From positions 48,186,924 through 48,250,923 of the forward strand of contig CM056730.1 in assembly GCA_029844215.1 (NCBI GenBank): 64,000 nucleotides of DNA, in the 5' to 3' direction. The DNA comes from Przewalskia tangutica. Lineage: Eukaryota > Streptophyta > Magnoliopsida > Solanales > Solanaceae. Shown in pieces: positions 1-9,454 of this stretch. A model generated the notes under the pieces. The model worked only from the letters and a program-made list of their open reading frames with translations, made no database searches and was not told where the DNA came from. The translations under genes were made by a program, and so were the position numbers. Within the stretch, counting starts at the first letter, position 1, and each line of letters opens with the position of its first letter.

Positions 1-456
1 CATGTACCAAGTATGTGAAGCGTAAAATCGAAATCAAATCATAACATTTTAAAACTAATTACAAATACGCATTTAACAACCAATTTAATCGCACATAGTG
101 CCTGGCAAAGATAAACAAAAGCAAAATAGATATAACGAATCGGTCTTTTCTAGGCCGCTAATGATCGAAGCAAGGCCAATCGCCCATAGTATCATTATGC
201 GTGCTAATCCTCGAACTCCGCGATCGCATAGGTCACACAGACCGCATGAGGTATTTCTCGCATCGAGGCGGCTAACGCGACATCCTCTCGGACTCCGCGG
301 TCGCATAGTCCACTGCATCGCGTAGTCACATTGCACGCGTAGGCATTCCTCACATTGGGATACACACCCGGAATGATCAATCCTGGAACTCCCGCAGCTC
401 CGCATAGTCACACAGACCGCATGAGGTATACCTCGCATCGAGGGTGGCAAGTCCTC
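1..456 (-). mobile_element. LTR A, U5-side segment (cut by window start)
   Basis: This is the right-hand piece of the U5 side of a minus-strand LTR. It matches the stretch starting near 50757 in LTR 4b, so roughly 0.4 kb of the LTR probably lies left of the window. It contains degenerate GC-rich repeats around the motif GAGGAATACCTC. The LTR resumes at 3577 after solo LTR B and again at 17303 after chain 1. No coding sequence is supported here. Confidence 0.75.
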
Positions 457-1230
457 TGTCACGACCCGACCCCGGGGCCGCGACTGGTGCCCTATCGGGG
501 CACCCTGTCAGGTACACATCAGAGGATGGCAGCGGAACATACATAATACAAAATCTGTACAAGGTAAACATCACTAGCAAACCGACAAGGCTGCCTTTCA
601 TAAAATAACTTAATCGAATGTGAAACAGTACAACTGGTTCTTACAGCCCAAACCACAAACGTGACTACAGACCTCTAGGAATAACAACTGTGGCGGGACA
701 GGGCCCCGCCATACCCCTTGAATGTACAAAAGTCTATAACCTCAGGGAATCATACCAAAAAGACAAAGCCTCCAGAGGGATGGAGCTTTCCAGGAAATGA
801 ACAGATCCTAAGAGTGCGGACCAGTAAGCTACGTATCTCGACCTGCGGCATGAACGCAGCCAGGGAGGTCGCATAACAGGTACCAAGTATGTGAAATCGA
901 AAATCGTAATGAAATCATAAGTCTGAAAACAAGCTGGGTCATGGAAGAAAATCAAATACCTTTTACTGTGCCTTACTAACAATGAGAGTGACAAGTATAT
1001 ATATATAATACTGCATAAAATAGGGGCCTTAGGATCAAAACAGGGTACCTCGCCCGTAGTATCAATAATCACCCCTACTCCTGGGACTATTTCACCCATA
1101 GGTCTTGTGGACCCGCATGAGGTATTCCTCGCATAGTCAGACCGCCGCGTGGGACTATTTCACCGCGTAAGCCCATAAGGACTCGCATGAGGTATTCCTC
1201 GCGTCGTGGGTAGCAAGTCCACTAAGCAGT

Positions 1231-1597
1231 GGTATAACGATCTTGGGGACTTACCCGCCGGATATACTCTTACCACGAAGCAGATGGTATAACGATCTTG
1301 GGGACTTACCCGCCGGATATACTCTTGCTGAGGCAGATGGTATAACCATCTTGGCTGTACTCGCCGGATATACTCTTTGCTGAGCGGATGGTATGGCGAT
1401 CTTGGGGCTTGCCCCTCAGACATACTCTTACACTGGTGCAGATGGTATAACGATCTTGGGCCTGCCTCTTAGATATACTCTTACACTGGAGAAGGTGGTA
1501 TGACGATCTTGGGGCTTGCCCCTCAGACATACTCTTACCCTGGAGAAGGTGGTATAACGATCTTGGGGCTTGCCCCTCAGATATACTCTTACCCTAG
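1231..1597. repeat. Minisatellite of about 54 bp, seven units, in LTR B
   Basis: Seven imperfect units of 53-55 bp each begin with GGTATAACGATCTTGG and end with ATATACTCTT plus a variable tail. The left units carry a CCGCCGG variant and the right units a GCCCCTCAG variant, so there are two unit subtypes in blocks. Short open frames across it on both strands are by-products of the repetition. Confidence 0.9.
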
Positions 1598-2998
1598 CTC
1601 AAACTGTCATCATATCATAATCATAAATAAGTTAAGAAAACTTATAACTTCTTATTTGTCTTGTTCATATACCCTCTCATTTTAGTTTACTTAAGGCACT
1701 TAATCATATCTTTAATAAAAGAAAACCGGGAATTTAACCCAAGTACCACATACTTCAACTCTTTTAAAAGTGACTCTTTTTCATACATAACAACCTTTGG
1801 GCAATTGATGCCTAAAGATCAATTTGTCTTTCATAAATCAAATCATTTGTCTTTGCTTATCTTACTTAGAGTAAATCTCTTCTTGTTAACCTTTCATAAA
1901 GCTAATATAACTAACTTCCCATAAAGCCGTTATACTATCTTTATATTTTAGAAATTAAGACCTTCTTATCTTTTCATAAGGCCGTTATAACTAACTTCCC
2001 ATAAAGCCGTTATAACTCCTTATAAACCATTTTGTTCTTTTACTAACCAAGAGACTTATACTTCAAACAATTCTACACAACTTTCAAAAATACTTCAAGC
2101 CTCTTATCTTTAGAATAATTCAATACTCAATACTTTCACACCAAGTACTCTATACTTTTGTAAAATCATACTTTTCCCTTAACCAAGGGACTTATACTTC
2201 TTAAAACAAAACAAGTCTTTACTTATACTTAAACAAGTAAGAATACTAAATCTTGTACTTCTACCGTACTACATAGATACAAATACTCATGCTCAAAAGA
2301 TAGGAAAGCTTCACATACCTTGTTGATCAATCCACTTGCTAAGTCCAAACTACCGCAAGTAATATGTCAACCTAAAATAACCATGATACGCTTATTAACC
2401 TCTAATTTCAATGTAGAATAATCCAAACTCAAAGCCACTAAATTCTATGGAAAATTGGGCAGCATTTCCTTTGTTTCTACATACTTTGCCACCTTTCACA
2501 AGGCCGAATTTACCATCCAAACGCCACATTTAAGGCTCAACAATCCAACATTTCAAAGGGGATTACACACCTAAACTTGGGTGTGTAAAATTCTGCCCCA
2601 TAAGGTACAACAATTCACTAAATAATTCTAAGGTAGTTTTTAGGCTACAACATGCTCATAATATCTTCTTAACCAATTCCTTTATATCCAAACCACATTT
2701 CTTGCATGCAATGACTCTAAGAGCATTATTTACTACCACAAGTTCTTCATTCTTATCATGCAACACTAGAAACTAATTCTAAAGGAAGAAATGTTACCTT
2801 AAAGCTTTAGCCAAATCTTTCCAACCACTTGCTAGCTCCCTTTTCAAGAACACCACCACAACAACCTTCACAAGCTAGCCACAAGCTTCCCCCTTGCTTT
2901 TACTTTTTCAGATTTTTCCTAAGGCTAGAATGTCTCTTGGGATTTTAGAGAGAAGGAGGAGCTTGAACTTTTAAGAGAGAGGGAAGAGCTTTTGTCTA

Positions 2999-3015
2999 AG
3001 AGAGAGAGAGAGAGA
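2999..3015. repeat. GA/CT microsatellite in LTR B
   Basis: A run of alternating AG lies just upstream (plus strand) of the GC-rich patch. On the LTR's own strand it reads as a CT stretch, a common feature near plant transcription starts. A promoter role is only inferred. Confidence 0.7.
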
Positions 3016-3139
3016 TGAAGTATGACCAAGTCTTGAAGACTTGGTTAATATAATGCATGCAGAAATCAGATGGGGGGACACTTGTCACCCTCCCAAGGTC
3101 TTTTTAAAAGAAAAATCTGACTTTTCCTAAGTTTTTTCC

Positions 3140-3295
3140 CCCAGAATCCCGCCGCGGCCCTGCTTCCCGGCGCCGCGGCGCCGCAACTCCGTCGGACCCT
3201 CAGATCTTCCGCGCCTCGCTTCCGGCGCGCGGCTGAAACTTCAGCGACCTCGGTACTTTCGCGCGCGGCCGCATCCGGCGCGGCCATTGCCTTTG
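3140..3295 (-). other. GC-rich, CpG-dense patch in LTR B
   Basis: A sharply GC-rich stretch with many CCGCGG, GGCGCC and GCGCGC-type words lies in an otherwise AT-rich LTR. On the LTR strand it is in the U3/leader part. It creates a 73-codon open frame (3066-3287) rich in Ala and Arg, which looks compositional and not like a gene. Confidence 0.6.
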
Positions 3296-3576
3296 TCCAA
3301 ACACATTTACGATCATGCGACCGAACTTGTAATTCTCATAACTTTCTACTCCGACGTCCTATCGACGAACGGTTGGTTGCGTTGGAATCTAGACTCAACG
3401 AACTACGTCCTAGGCCTTTGAAACACTTAGGAACTCTCAATGTACCGGGTCATAACCCACCTCAAAGTTGACTAAAACCCGTCCGGAATAATCCGTCAAC
3501 CTATACTTTGAAAATTTTAAGTCTTACCCCCTTTCGTACGCTCTCAAACGCATGACCTGAACTACGGGGTGTAACA

Positions 3577-4435
3577 TACTCGGCATCATAACAAGTCAGG
3601 GGGGTATGTGATATAATAGCAGTACAACGGGCTTATCGTTTAACAACGTAAGCAAAACAAGAATAACCCCCTCACATAAACATCACAAGACACTAACACA
3701 CGTAGCATCGTAACATGTTTACTTATCAAACCATCTTACTACACTTTCCAGAAATCAATACAAGACTTTCATAAACAAATAAGTAAACCGTTCCTTTTAT
3801 CTTTCTTAAGTCGTTATACCTAACTTCCCATAAAGCTAGTATAACACTTAAGCTTTTAAAACCAAGTATTTCTTTTCTTTCAAACATGATTCATAACTCT
3901 TTTGAAATACTTCAAGATTCTTATTATTTAAAACTCAAGTCAAACGACATCAAAGTAAAACCAAAACAATTTCCATACCTTCTTTTAAAACCAATCTTAA
4001 GACAAAAGTGTGCCTTCCTTTTAAAACAAAGGCACTTTTTCCTTTTTAAAGTCAAGTAGCAATATACTTTTTAAACCAAGGGTCTTACTCTTTTAAAAAC
4101 AAGTAACCTATACCTTTAAATCAAGTTACTTCTCCTTTCCCAAAATCAAGTTGTTTATAAGTCAAGTTATCATTTTAAATCCAATGATAAAACCATTCTT
4201 ATTTTCGAAATCAAGGTAACTTTATTCTTTAAAAGACCACACACCCATTACTCATGAGTGAGGTTTTACAACTTTTTAACATAATTCAAGTCCTTAATAT
4301 TTCATAACAAGTCACTTCACTTTGGAATCAAGTCAAGGACACAAAAGGAAAATCAACTTCCTTTAAACACACGTGCGTCTACCGCACTAAATATATTTCA
4401 CAAATATCATGCTAGAAAGGATAGGAAGAGGTTCA
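3577..4435 (-). mobile_element. LTR A, middle segment
   Basis: This is the continuation of LTR A between solo LTR B and chain 1. It matches 60777-61650 of LTR 4b closely. It contains the conserved paired ATAAAG...GTTATAAC motif (about 3809-3852). It ends at GTTCA (4431-4435), the left target duplication of chain 1. It is AT-rich and non-coding. Confidence 0.8.
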
Positions 4436-5128
4436 TGTCACGACCCGATCTCGGGCCCATGACTGGTGCCTTACCCCAGGCACCCTAGTGATGAAAACAT
4501 CAGAGAAAATCAGCGGAAATAAAATTTAAACAGGCAAACAAGAGACAACATAAGAAAACAGTTATGTCAAGTAAGGGGACGCATATCCCCAGAATAATCA
4601 CTCACACATAACTATGGGTCTCACGCCCATAATATCACTCATGCCCGTGGAACTCATTCCTCACTGCCGGTAGTACATGATGTAAAACAACACCCATATG
4701 TGAACCTGAACACTAGATCCTGCCTGCGTCATCAAACCGATCGGGCCAAGTAGAATAGCCCACTACCAGTTCCAAAAGCTAGTCATAAAACTTCACGGGC
4801 AAAGTACGGAAGCCAACTACCAGATCCAAAAGCTAGCCACGCAACTGGACGAGGCAAGTACCATAAGCTAACGTACCATAGCCTACCGTCTCATGAGATA
4901 TGACCGAGACAAGTATCTCAAGCTATCTACCAGAGCCTGCCGATACACGAGAAATGACCAGGACAAGTATCTAAAGTGTGCCTGAACCACATGTACAAAT
5001 CAAGCCCGTGATCGCTCGTCACTGCGGCAAGCTTCATGGATTAGCGGTCCATGGACTAATAACAAAACCCTCACAATGACCGCATGCCCCGGCATCTTAC
5101 CTCGGAAAGCATGGCCATGAAACCATCC

Positions 5129-5330
5129 TACTGGACGCATGCCCGTGGACCATCCATCGTGTCAGCATGTCCAAAGGAAATAACAAGATAATACCCAAAG
5201 TGGACGCATACTCGTGGACCATCCAACGTGTCAGTATGTCCAAAAGAAATAACCAGATAATACTCAATAGTGGACGCATACTCGTGGACCATCCAACGTG
5301 TCAGTATGTCCAAGCAATCAATCAGATAGA
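5129..5330. repeat. About 69-bp minisatellite, three units, LTR 1a
   Basis: Three tandem units each contain CGTGGACCATCCA, GTGTCA and ATGTCCAA followed by an AT-rich tail. The same array occurs at 10147-10350 and 15190-15375 in the sister LTRs. A homologous four-unit array lies in LTR 4a at 46170-46420. A more degenerate CTACCAGATCCA-type repeat precedes it at about 4740-5000. Confidence 0.8.
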
Positions 5331-6727
5331 CGGCGCCCAGAGACACGCGGAGCACACAATCAAACACTTGCACAACAACGGTTATCACAACAAGCATAGG
5401 CAAGTTCAACGTACTTTCATTTTATGTCAACAATACGGGTTTCAAACCCAAAAATAATACCTACTTTCATTCTTTCAAAAAGACCTCTTTTTACGTAAAA
5501 GATACTAATACTCGTAGTATCAAAAACACATTTCCTTTTCAAACCAAATTACTTTACTTTCGTAAAAACCTTTACAAGACTTTTAAAATCAAGTACTGTA
5601 TACTTTTTAAACTAAGTGCCTTTCTTTCAAAACAACATCCAGTATACTCTTTAAAACTCAAATACTTACTCTTTTCAAAACAAGTAACCTATACTTAAAT
5701 CAAGTTACTTCTCTTTTTCTGAAATCAAGTTGTTTATAAGTCAAGTCTCTTATCTTTTAAAACCAGTCGTTTATCTTTCAAAATCAAATCTTTCTTTTAT
5801 CTTCATAAAGTCGTTATAACTAACTTCCCATAAAGCCATTATAACACTTTATGTTTTAAACAACAAAATTCATTTCACACACGTACGTCTACCGTACTAT
5901 ATAGTTCACAACAATCATGCTCAAGAGTATAGGAAGAATCACATACCTTTTTAGCTTAAACCACAAGCCAAGTCAAGTATGCCGCGCGTAGAAGATCCAC
6001 CTATAATAATCACAACAATCTATCAACCTCTAATTCTCTTCGTAGTATAATCTAAGTAAACAGTTCCCTTTTCTACGGAAAATTCGGACACCTCCCCATG
6101 AACACATAAATAACCTCCCCCTAACAAGGCCTGCTACCAAGCCAACAACTCCAAGGGGATTACACGTCTAACCGGACGTGTTCAAATCTGCTTCACAATA
6201 ATACTACACAAGTCTACTGTAAATACAGTCCAATGTAAATACAGTTCAATCCTTTATAAGCATCCTTCCAATATATCTTATACTCAATTATAAACTACTA
6301 CAATATGTAATATCCAATTACAATAGGGGGGACATAGATCATTACCTCGATAAGCCCAAAATTATCCAAGATATAAGTCGATCCTGAGCAACGTTTAGCT
6401 CCAAATCCTTACGCTCCAACCCGCTCCAAGAAACCCTTAGAAGTTTCTAAACAACTTCTCTAAACACTTCAACCAAGCTAGGATGATTTTTCTAGGGTTT
6501 CGTTTTGCGACTATTGGAATAAAGTGGTATTTCTGGGCTCCTAGTATTGAAATAACTTTGGAATACTACTAGGGATACTAGGCTATGGTATTTGGGATTA
6601 TACTACAATAGTTGAAGTATTTCTACACAAGTGGGGGAAGGGGGACGAAAATACAAACTAAAGGGAGGGAGTGTTTTGCCTTGGAAAGCTTAAGTGTGGG
6701 ATGATAATAAGTCTTCAACTAAGGGGG

Positions 6728-6735
6728 TATTTATA
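6728..6735 (-). promoter_or_regulatory. TATA box of LTR 1a
   Basis: TATAAATA on the minus strand is followed by a run of C and the start of the transcribed leader. The same box is at 11757-11764 (LTR 1b) and 16765-16772 (LTR 1c). It lies about 190 bp downstream of a GACACGTGTC palindrome in U3. Confidence 0.6.
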
Positions 6736-6921
6736 GAGGATTCAAGGGTCAAGATCATAGCAAGTGGGTGGTCAAGATTGGGCCATGTGTGTGTGGGTCC
6801 CACCACACCACATGGCCAACGAAAACACAAGACAAGTGGCTTGCCACTTGTAAGGCCATTTCGGCCAAGGGACAAGTGTCTAGCCACTTGTCCCACCATT
6901 TCGGCAAGGTGGCCATGGGGT

Positions 6922-6931
6922 GACACGTGTC
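6922..6931 (-). promoter_or_regulatory. G-box palindrome in U3 of LTR 1a
   Basis: GACACGTGTC is a perfect palindrome around the plant G-box core CACGTG. Cores are also at 11957-11962 and near 16969 and 18318. Other subfamilies have GACACTTGTC or ACATGT at the same place. Binding by bZIP or bHLH factors is inferred from the motif only. Confidence 0.4.
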
Positions 6932-7244
6932 GCCTACTACTCGCCTTCCGAAAATATCCAAAATATCGAAAATCTCAAAAACAAAGCGTGCCCCACAAAA
7001 CCGTAAATTTCTCCCGTGGGCCCCACGTGACCATTTCCGAAAATAAAATCTCATAATTCTAATATAATCCAACAAGCCCAAATACCAAATCTGGGAATCC
7101 AATTCACATCAACGGACATTTTTCCTTCATAAAACCCGGAAACTTTTCCGTCGAAAAATCGCATCTTTCTTCCTTTCCAATTTTTCTGTCGTACTCTCGT
7201 ACGTACGTCCTCATATACATACCCTGGAACTACGGGGTGTAACA

Positions 7245-7254
7245 TTCTTCCCCC
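7245..7254 (-). promoter_or_regulatory. Polypurine tract, chain 1 internal 1
   Basis: GGGGGAAGAA on the minus strand abuts the LTR start TGTTACACC. This is the expected plus-strand priming site. Equivalent tracts are at 12293-12302, 27251-27260, 32297-32306, 48415-48426 and 63185-63196, and on the plus strand at 57157-57169. Confidence 0.8.
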
Positions 7255-7260
7255 ATTAGA

Positions 7261-7279
7261 AACATTCGTCCCGAATGTT
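7261..7279. other. PPT-adjacent dyad AACATTCG/CGAATGTT
   Basis: An 8-bp perfect inverted repeat with a 3-base spacer lies 6 bp from the PPT. Copies sit in the same place near 12309, 27267, 32309, 38713, 48432, 57136 and 63202; the one near 22484 is degraded. It is conserved even in the old integrase-bearing remnant G. Confidence 0.75.
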
Positions 7280-8450
7280 CATTCTAAGTCTCCAATCGTA
7301 CTTGCGCCGGTATAGTCTCCACTACTACTCTTACAAAACCGATCATGCCACCAATGGCCAGAATATAACATGTGCGCAAAACTCAAATCCAAGCCAACGA
7401 GGAATCACCTCTAACATCACAAAAAGCTCCCACCCACGGTCTAAAGGATACTCCCTTCGCATCTTCACCTCACAAAAGAATAATCACTTCCGTTCTCATA
7501 ACACATGTTCGCTTCTCTTCCTACTCGTCGTACCCTTCTCGTACACCCGAACTCTCTAGTACACGTTCCACACTTCAGTTACCGCTTCAATTTCCACAAC
7601 CCTGGAGTTACTACCTCCAAACTTGGTCATCTTACTAGTTTCAATTTCCTCTAAGGCCATTCCCGGCCTTCACGATCCGATTCTGGTCGAACGCATCCAC
7701 AAACCTGTACGATGGTTACCTAAACTTGGGCCTAGCACCCTCGTGACCCTATCACACAACGGGACTACCACAAATTTACCCCACCCCAAACCGGGCTGCG
7801 GGTTGACCCGCGACCTTGCCTCAACCCGACCCATTTACCGCGCCAAGCTCTTGTTCCCCGACCCGGAACAATCTCACTAAACAAGTCACGAAAACCTAGT
7901 GGTCTTCTTAGCCCAACTACCCTCTTATAATTCACACCACTAAGGGACTTATCACACAATTATACCGCATGTATATTGTGCACTCCGACAAAGGTCAATT
8001 GTAAACAAAATCTTTTACTCAAGACGACCCCGCCTCTAAGGTCTCCACGTATAATATTCTAAGGCTCACAATCTCTATGTACCCAACTTCCTTTTTACTA
8101 ACCAGTCCTCTAAATCACAATTTAACATAATGCTATCTGAACATAACACTTAAAATATACTCATTTAATCACACATACTAATCTCTAGAGGGTTAAGGAT
8201 ATACTTGTATCTACTGCTTCACTTCCCCTTTGTCGCTCTAATCATAATCCTGCTCTGTTGGGCGCATAGCTAGAGAAGGTGATGAACTATCCACTGATCC
8301 TGAAGGCGGAGTCCCTACATCCGTGGTACCCCTGATCAGACAATTCCTCGCAAAATGGCCTCGCTGTCAAGCATAACAAGTGCAAGTAGTACGACACTCC
8401 CAGAATGACACCTACCACAACGCCACACCGAGGGTGGGGTGTCCTCTCAA

Positions 8451-9257
8451 CTAACACCCTTCCTCCGAACCATGGACCGCAATCGACCTGGTAGGCTGAG
8501 TCCTCCTACCTGTATCCCTCCTACTAGGACATTCTCTCGTAACATGGCCCTGACGGCCGCAGGTGAAACAAGCACCAGTAAAAAGACGACATTCCCCGGG
8601 ATGACACCTGCCACATCGTGAACACTGAGGGAAAACTGAATCCGGCTGGCTAGAACCTATGTATAACTGTGAACCAGAAGCCCTGGAGCTCTGACCAGCT
8701 CCTGCATACCCCGAACGTCCTGAAGCCTGTGGAGGACCACTCTGTACTGGCGGAGGCGCATATCTAGTCTGCTGCTGAGGCGGTCCGCCTCGAAAGTTAC
8801 CAAAGGACCCTGCTGATCTGGCCCTCTTCTGCTGACCTTGGTTAATCCGTCGATCTCTACGTGCCTCCGCCTGCTGCGCATAAGCCCGTACGCAGGCCAT
8901 GCTCATGCCTGACTGAAGAGCTACTCTTGCACAACCCTTCTTTAGATAATCATCAAGACCCGTGATAAATCGGTACATCATATACTCTCTGGTTGCTAAA
9001 TCCATAGCTAGTAACAGGGCCGTCTCTTCACAAACCATATTCTCTGCCCCTGGTCGTGGAACTGAAGGTTCAAATATCATGACCGCAGATGAGAACTGCC
9101 GTGTGCTAAACTTCTTTGGGGTGGCGACGCCACGAACTCCCGAATGAAGCACCACCGGGTGATGATTGGGCACGTGCCTCGTAACCCTATGTGCTCTACT
9201 CGCAGCTCCTCGCTGCCTTGCCTTCGGGCCTGGTTGCCTTCGGCATGGCATGGGCAT
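8451..9257 (-). CDS. gag: Truncated Gag with CCHC zinc knuckle (TR-GAG type)
   Basis: This uninterrupted frame of 268 residues begins about 100 nt after the post-PBS hairpin. Residues about 90-130 (YRFITGLDDYLKKGCARVAL...MACVRAYAQQAE) resemble the C-terminal capsid region of Ty3/gypsy Gag. A Gln/Gly/Pro-rich linker follows. Near the C-terminus are a degenerate Cys/His cluster (CSRCGRCHPGEC) and a canonical knuckle CFTCGRQGHVTREC (CX2CX4HX4C) that would bind RNA. The N-terminal capsid part seen in chain 3 gag is missing, so the protein is shortened. Gag would package the element's RNA into cytoplasmic particles. No pol follows. Whether it is expressed is unknown, and small consensus errors may have altered parts of the N-terminus. 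Confidence 0.75.
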   Translation of the reverse strand: MPMPCRRQPGPKARQRGAASRAHRVTRHVPNHHPVVLHSGVRGVATPKKFSTRQFSSAVMIFEPSVPRPGAENMVCEETALLLAMDLATREYMMYRFITGLDDYLKKGCARVALQSGMSMACVRAYAQQAEARRDRRINQGQQKRARSAGSFGNFRGGPPQQQTRYAPPPVQSGPPQASGRSGYAGAGQSSRASGSQLYIGSSQPDSVFPQCSRCGRCHPGECRLFTGACFTCGRQGHVTRECPSRRDTGRRTQPTRSIAVHGSEEGC

Positions 9258-9358
9258 AAAAGAATACGTCAGAAGGAGTCCAACTTACAACACAGCTCTA
9301 AGGCACGATCTCAGAGTGAGAAGAATAGAAACCAATCCTAAATATCCTATAGCCTCCT

Positions 9359-9392
9359 GATTATAGGTGTGGTGCACAACACACCGATAATC
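9359..9392 (-). other. Post-PBS stem-loop with GTGCAC loop (chain 1, first copy)
   Basis: On the RNA strand the 5' arm is GATTATCGGTGTG, the loop TTGTGCAC and the 3' arm CACACCTATAATC: 12 of 13 pairs with one C/T mismatch. It sits 46 nt after the PBS and about 100 nt before the gag start. The loop contains a 6-nt self-complementary palindrome. Position and shape fit a genomic RNA dimerisation or packaging element, by analogy with retroviral kissing loops. Confidence 0.7.
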
Positions 9393-9438
9393 AAGACTCT
9401 ACTAGATACGGTCTGTAGACACTTTCCGAGGATTAACT

Positions 9439-9450
9439 ACTCTGATACCA
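9439..9450 (-). promoter_or_regulatory. Primer-binding site (initiator-Met tRNA), chain 1 internal 1
   Basis: The minus strand reads TGGTATCAGAG followed by TA, separated from the LTR end by AAAG. TGGTATCAGAGC is the standard plant iMet PBS. The last base differs from consensus. Confidence 0.85.
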
Positions 9451-9454
9451 CTTT

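Larger units (their letters stand above)
457..3576 (-). mobile_element. Solo LTR B inserted in LTR A
   Basis: The piece runs from TGTCACGACCC to GGGGTGTAACA, the terminal sequences shared by all LTRs in this window. It is flanked by TCCTC (452-456) and TACTC (3577-3581), a 5-bp target duplication with one mismatch. No polypurine tract or primer-binding site follows either end, so it is a solo LTR left by intra-element recombination. The uninterrupted target can be read at 60765-60785 in LTR 4b. It contains a minisatellite (1231-1597), a GA microsatellite (2999-3015) and a GC-rich patch (3140-3295). Confidence 0.85.
4436..7244 (-). repeat. Chain 1 LTR, copy 1a
   Basis: This LTR of 2,809 bp runs on the minus strand from TGTTACACCCCG (7244) to GGTCGTGACA (4436). 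A TATA box lies at 6728-6735, giving a U3 of about 0.5 kb and a very long R-U5 of about 2.3 kb. It contains three units of a 69-bp minisatellite, the paired ATAAAG/GTTATAAC motif (5804-5846) and the block 6345-6402 conserved in most LTRs of the window. Confidence 0.9.
7245..9454 (-). mobile_element. Chain 1 internal region 1 (gag only)
   Basis: On the minus strand this region runs PBS (9439-9450), hairpin (9359-9392), gag (9257-8451), about 1.1 kb of non-coding sequence, then PPT (7254-7245). The non-coding part matches the flanks of the integrase remnant in element E but lacks it: the two join smoothly until about 7690 here and part company where E carries integrase. This marks an internal deletion of pol. 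Confidence 0.85.

Noticed and set aside
3066..3287. Ala/Arg-rich 73-codon frame in solo LTR B
   Set aside because: Composition effect of the GC-rich patch; no conserved counterpart in other LTRs.
457..3576. LTR B as a truncated full element
   Set aside because: Both termini and a 5-bp target duplication are present with no internal sequence, so a solo LTR explains it fully.
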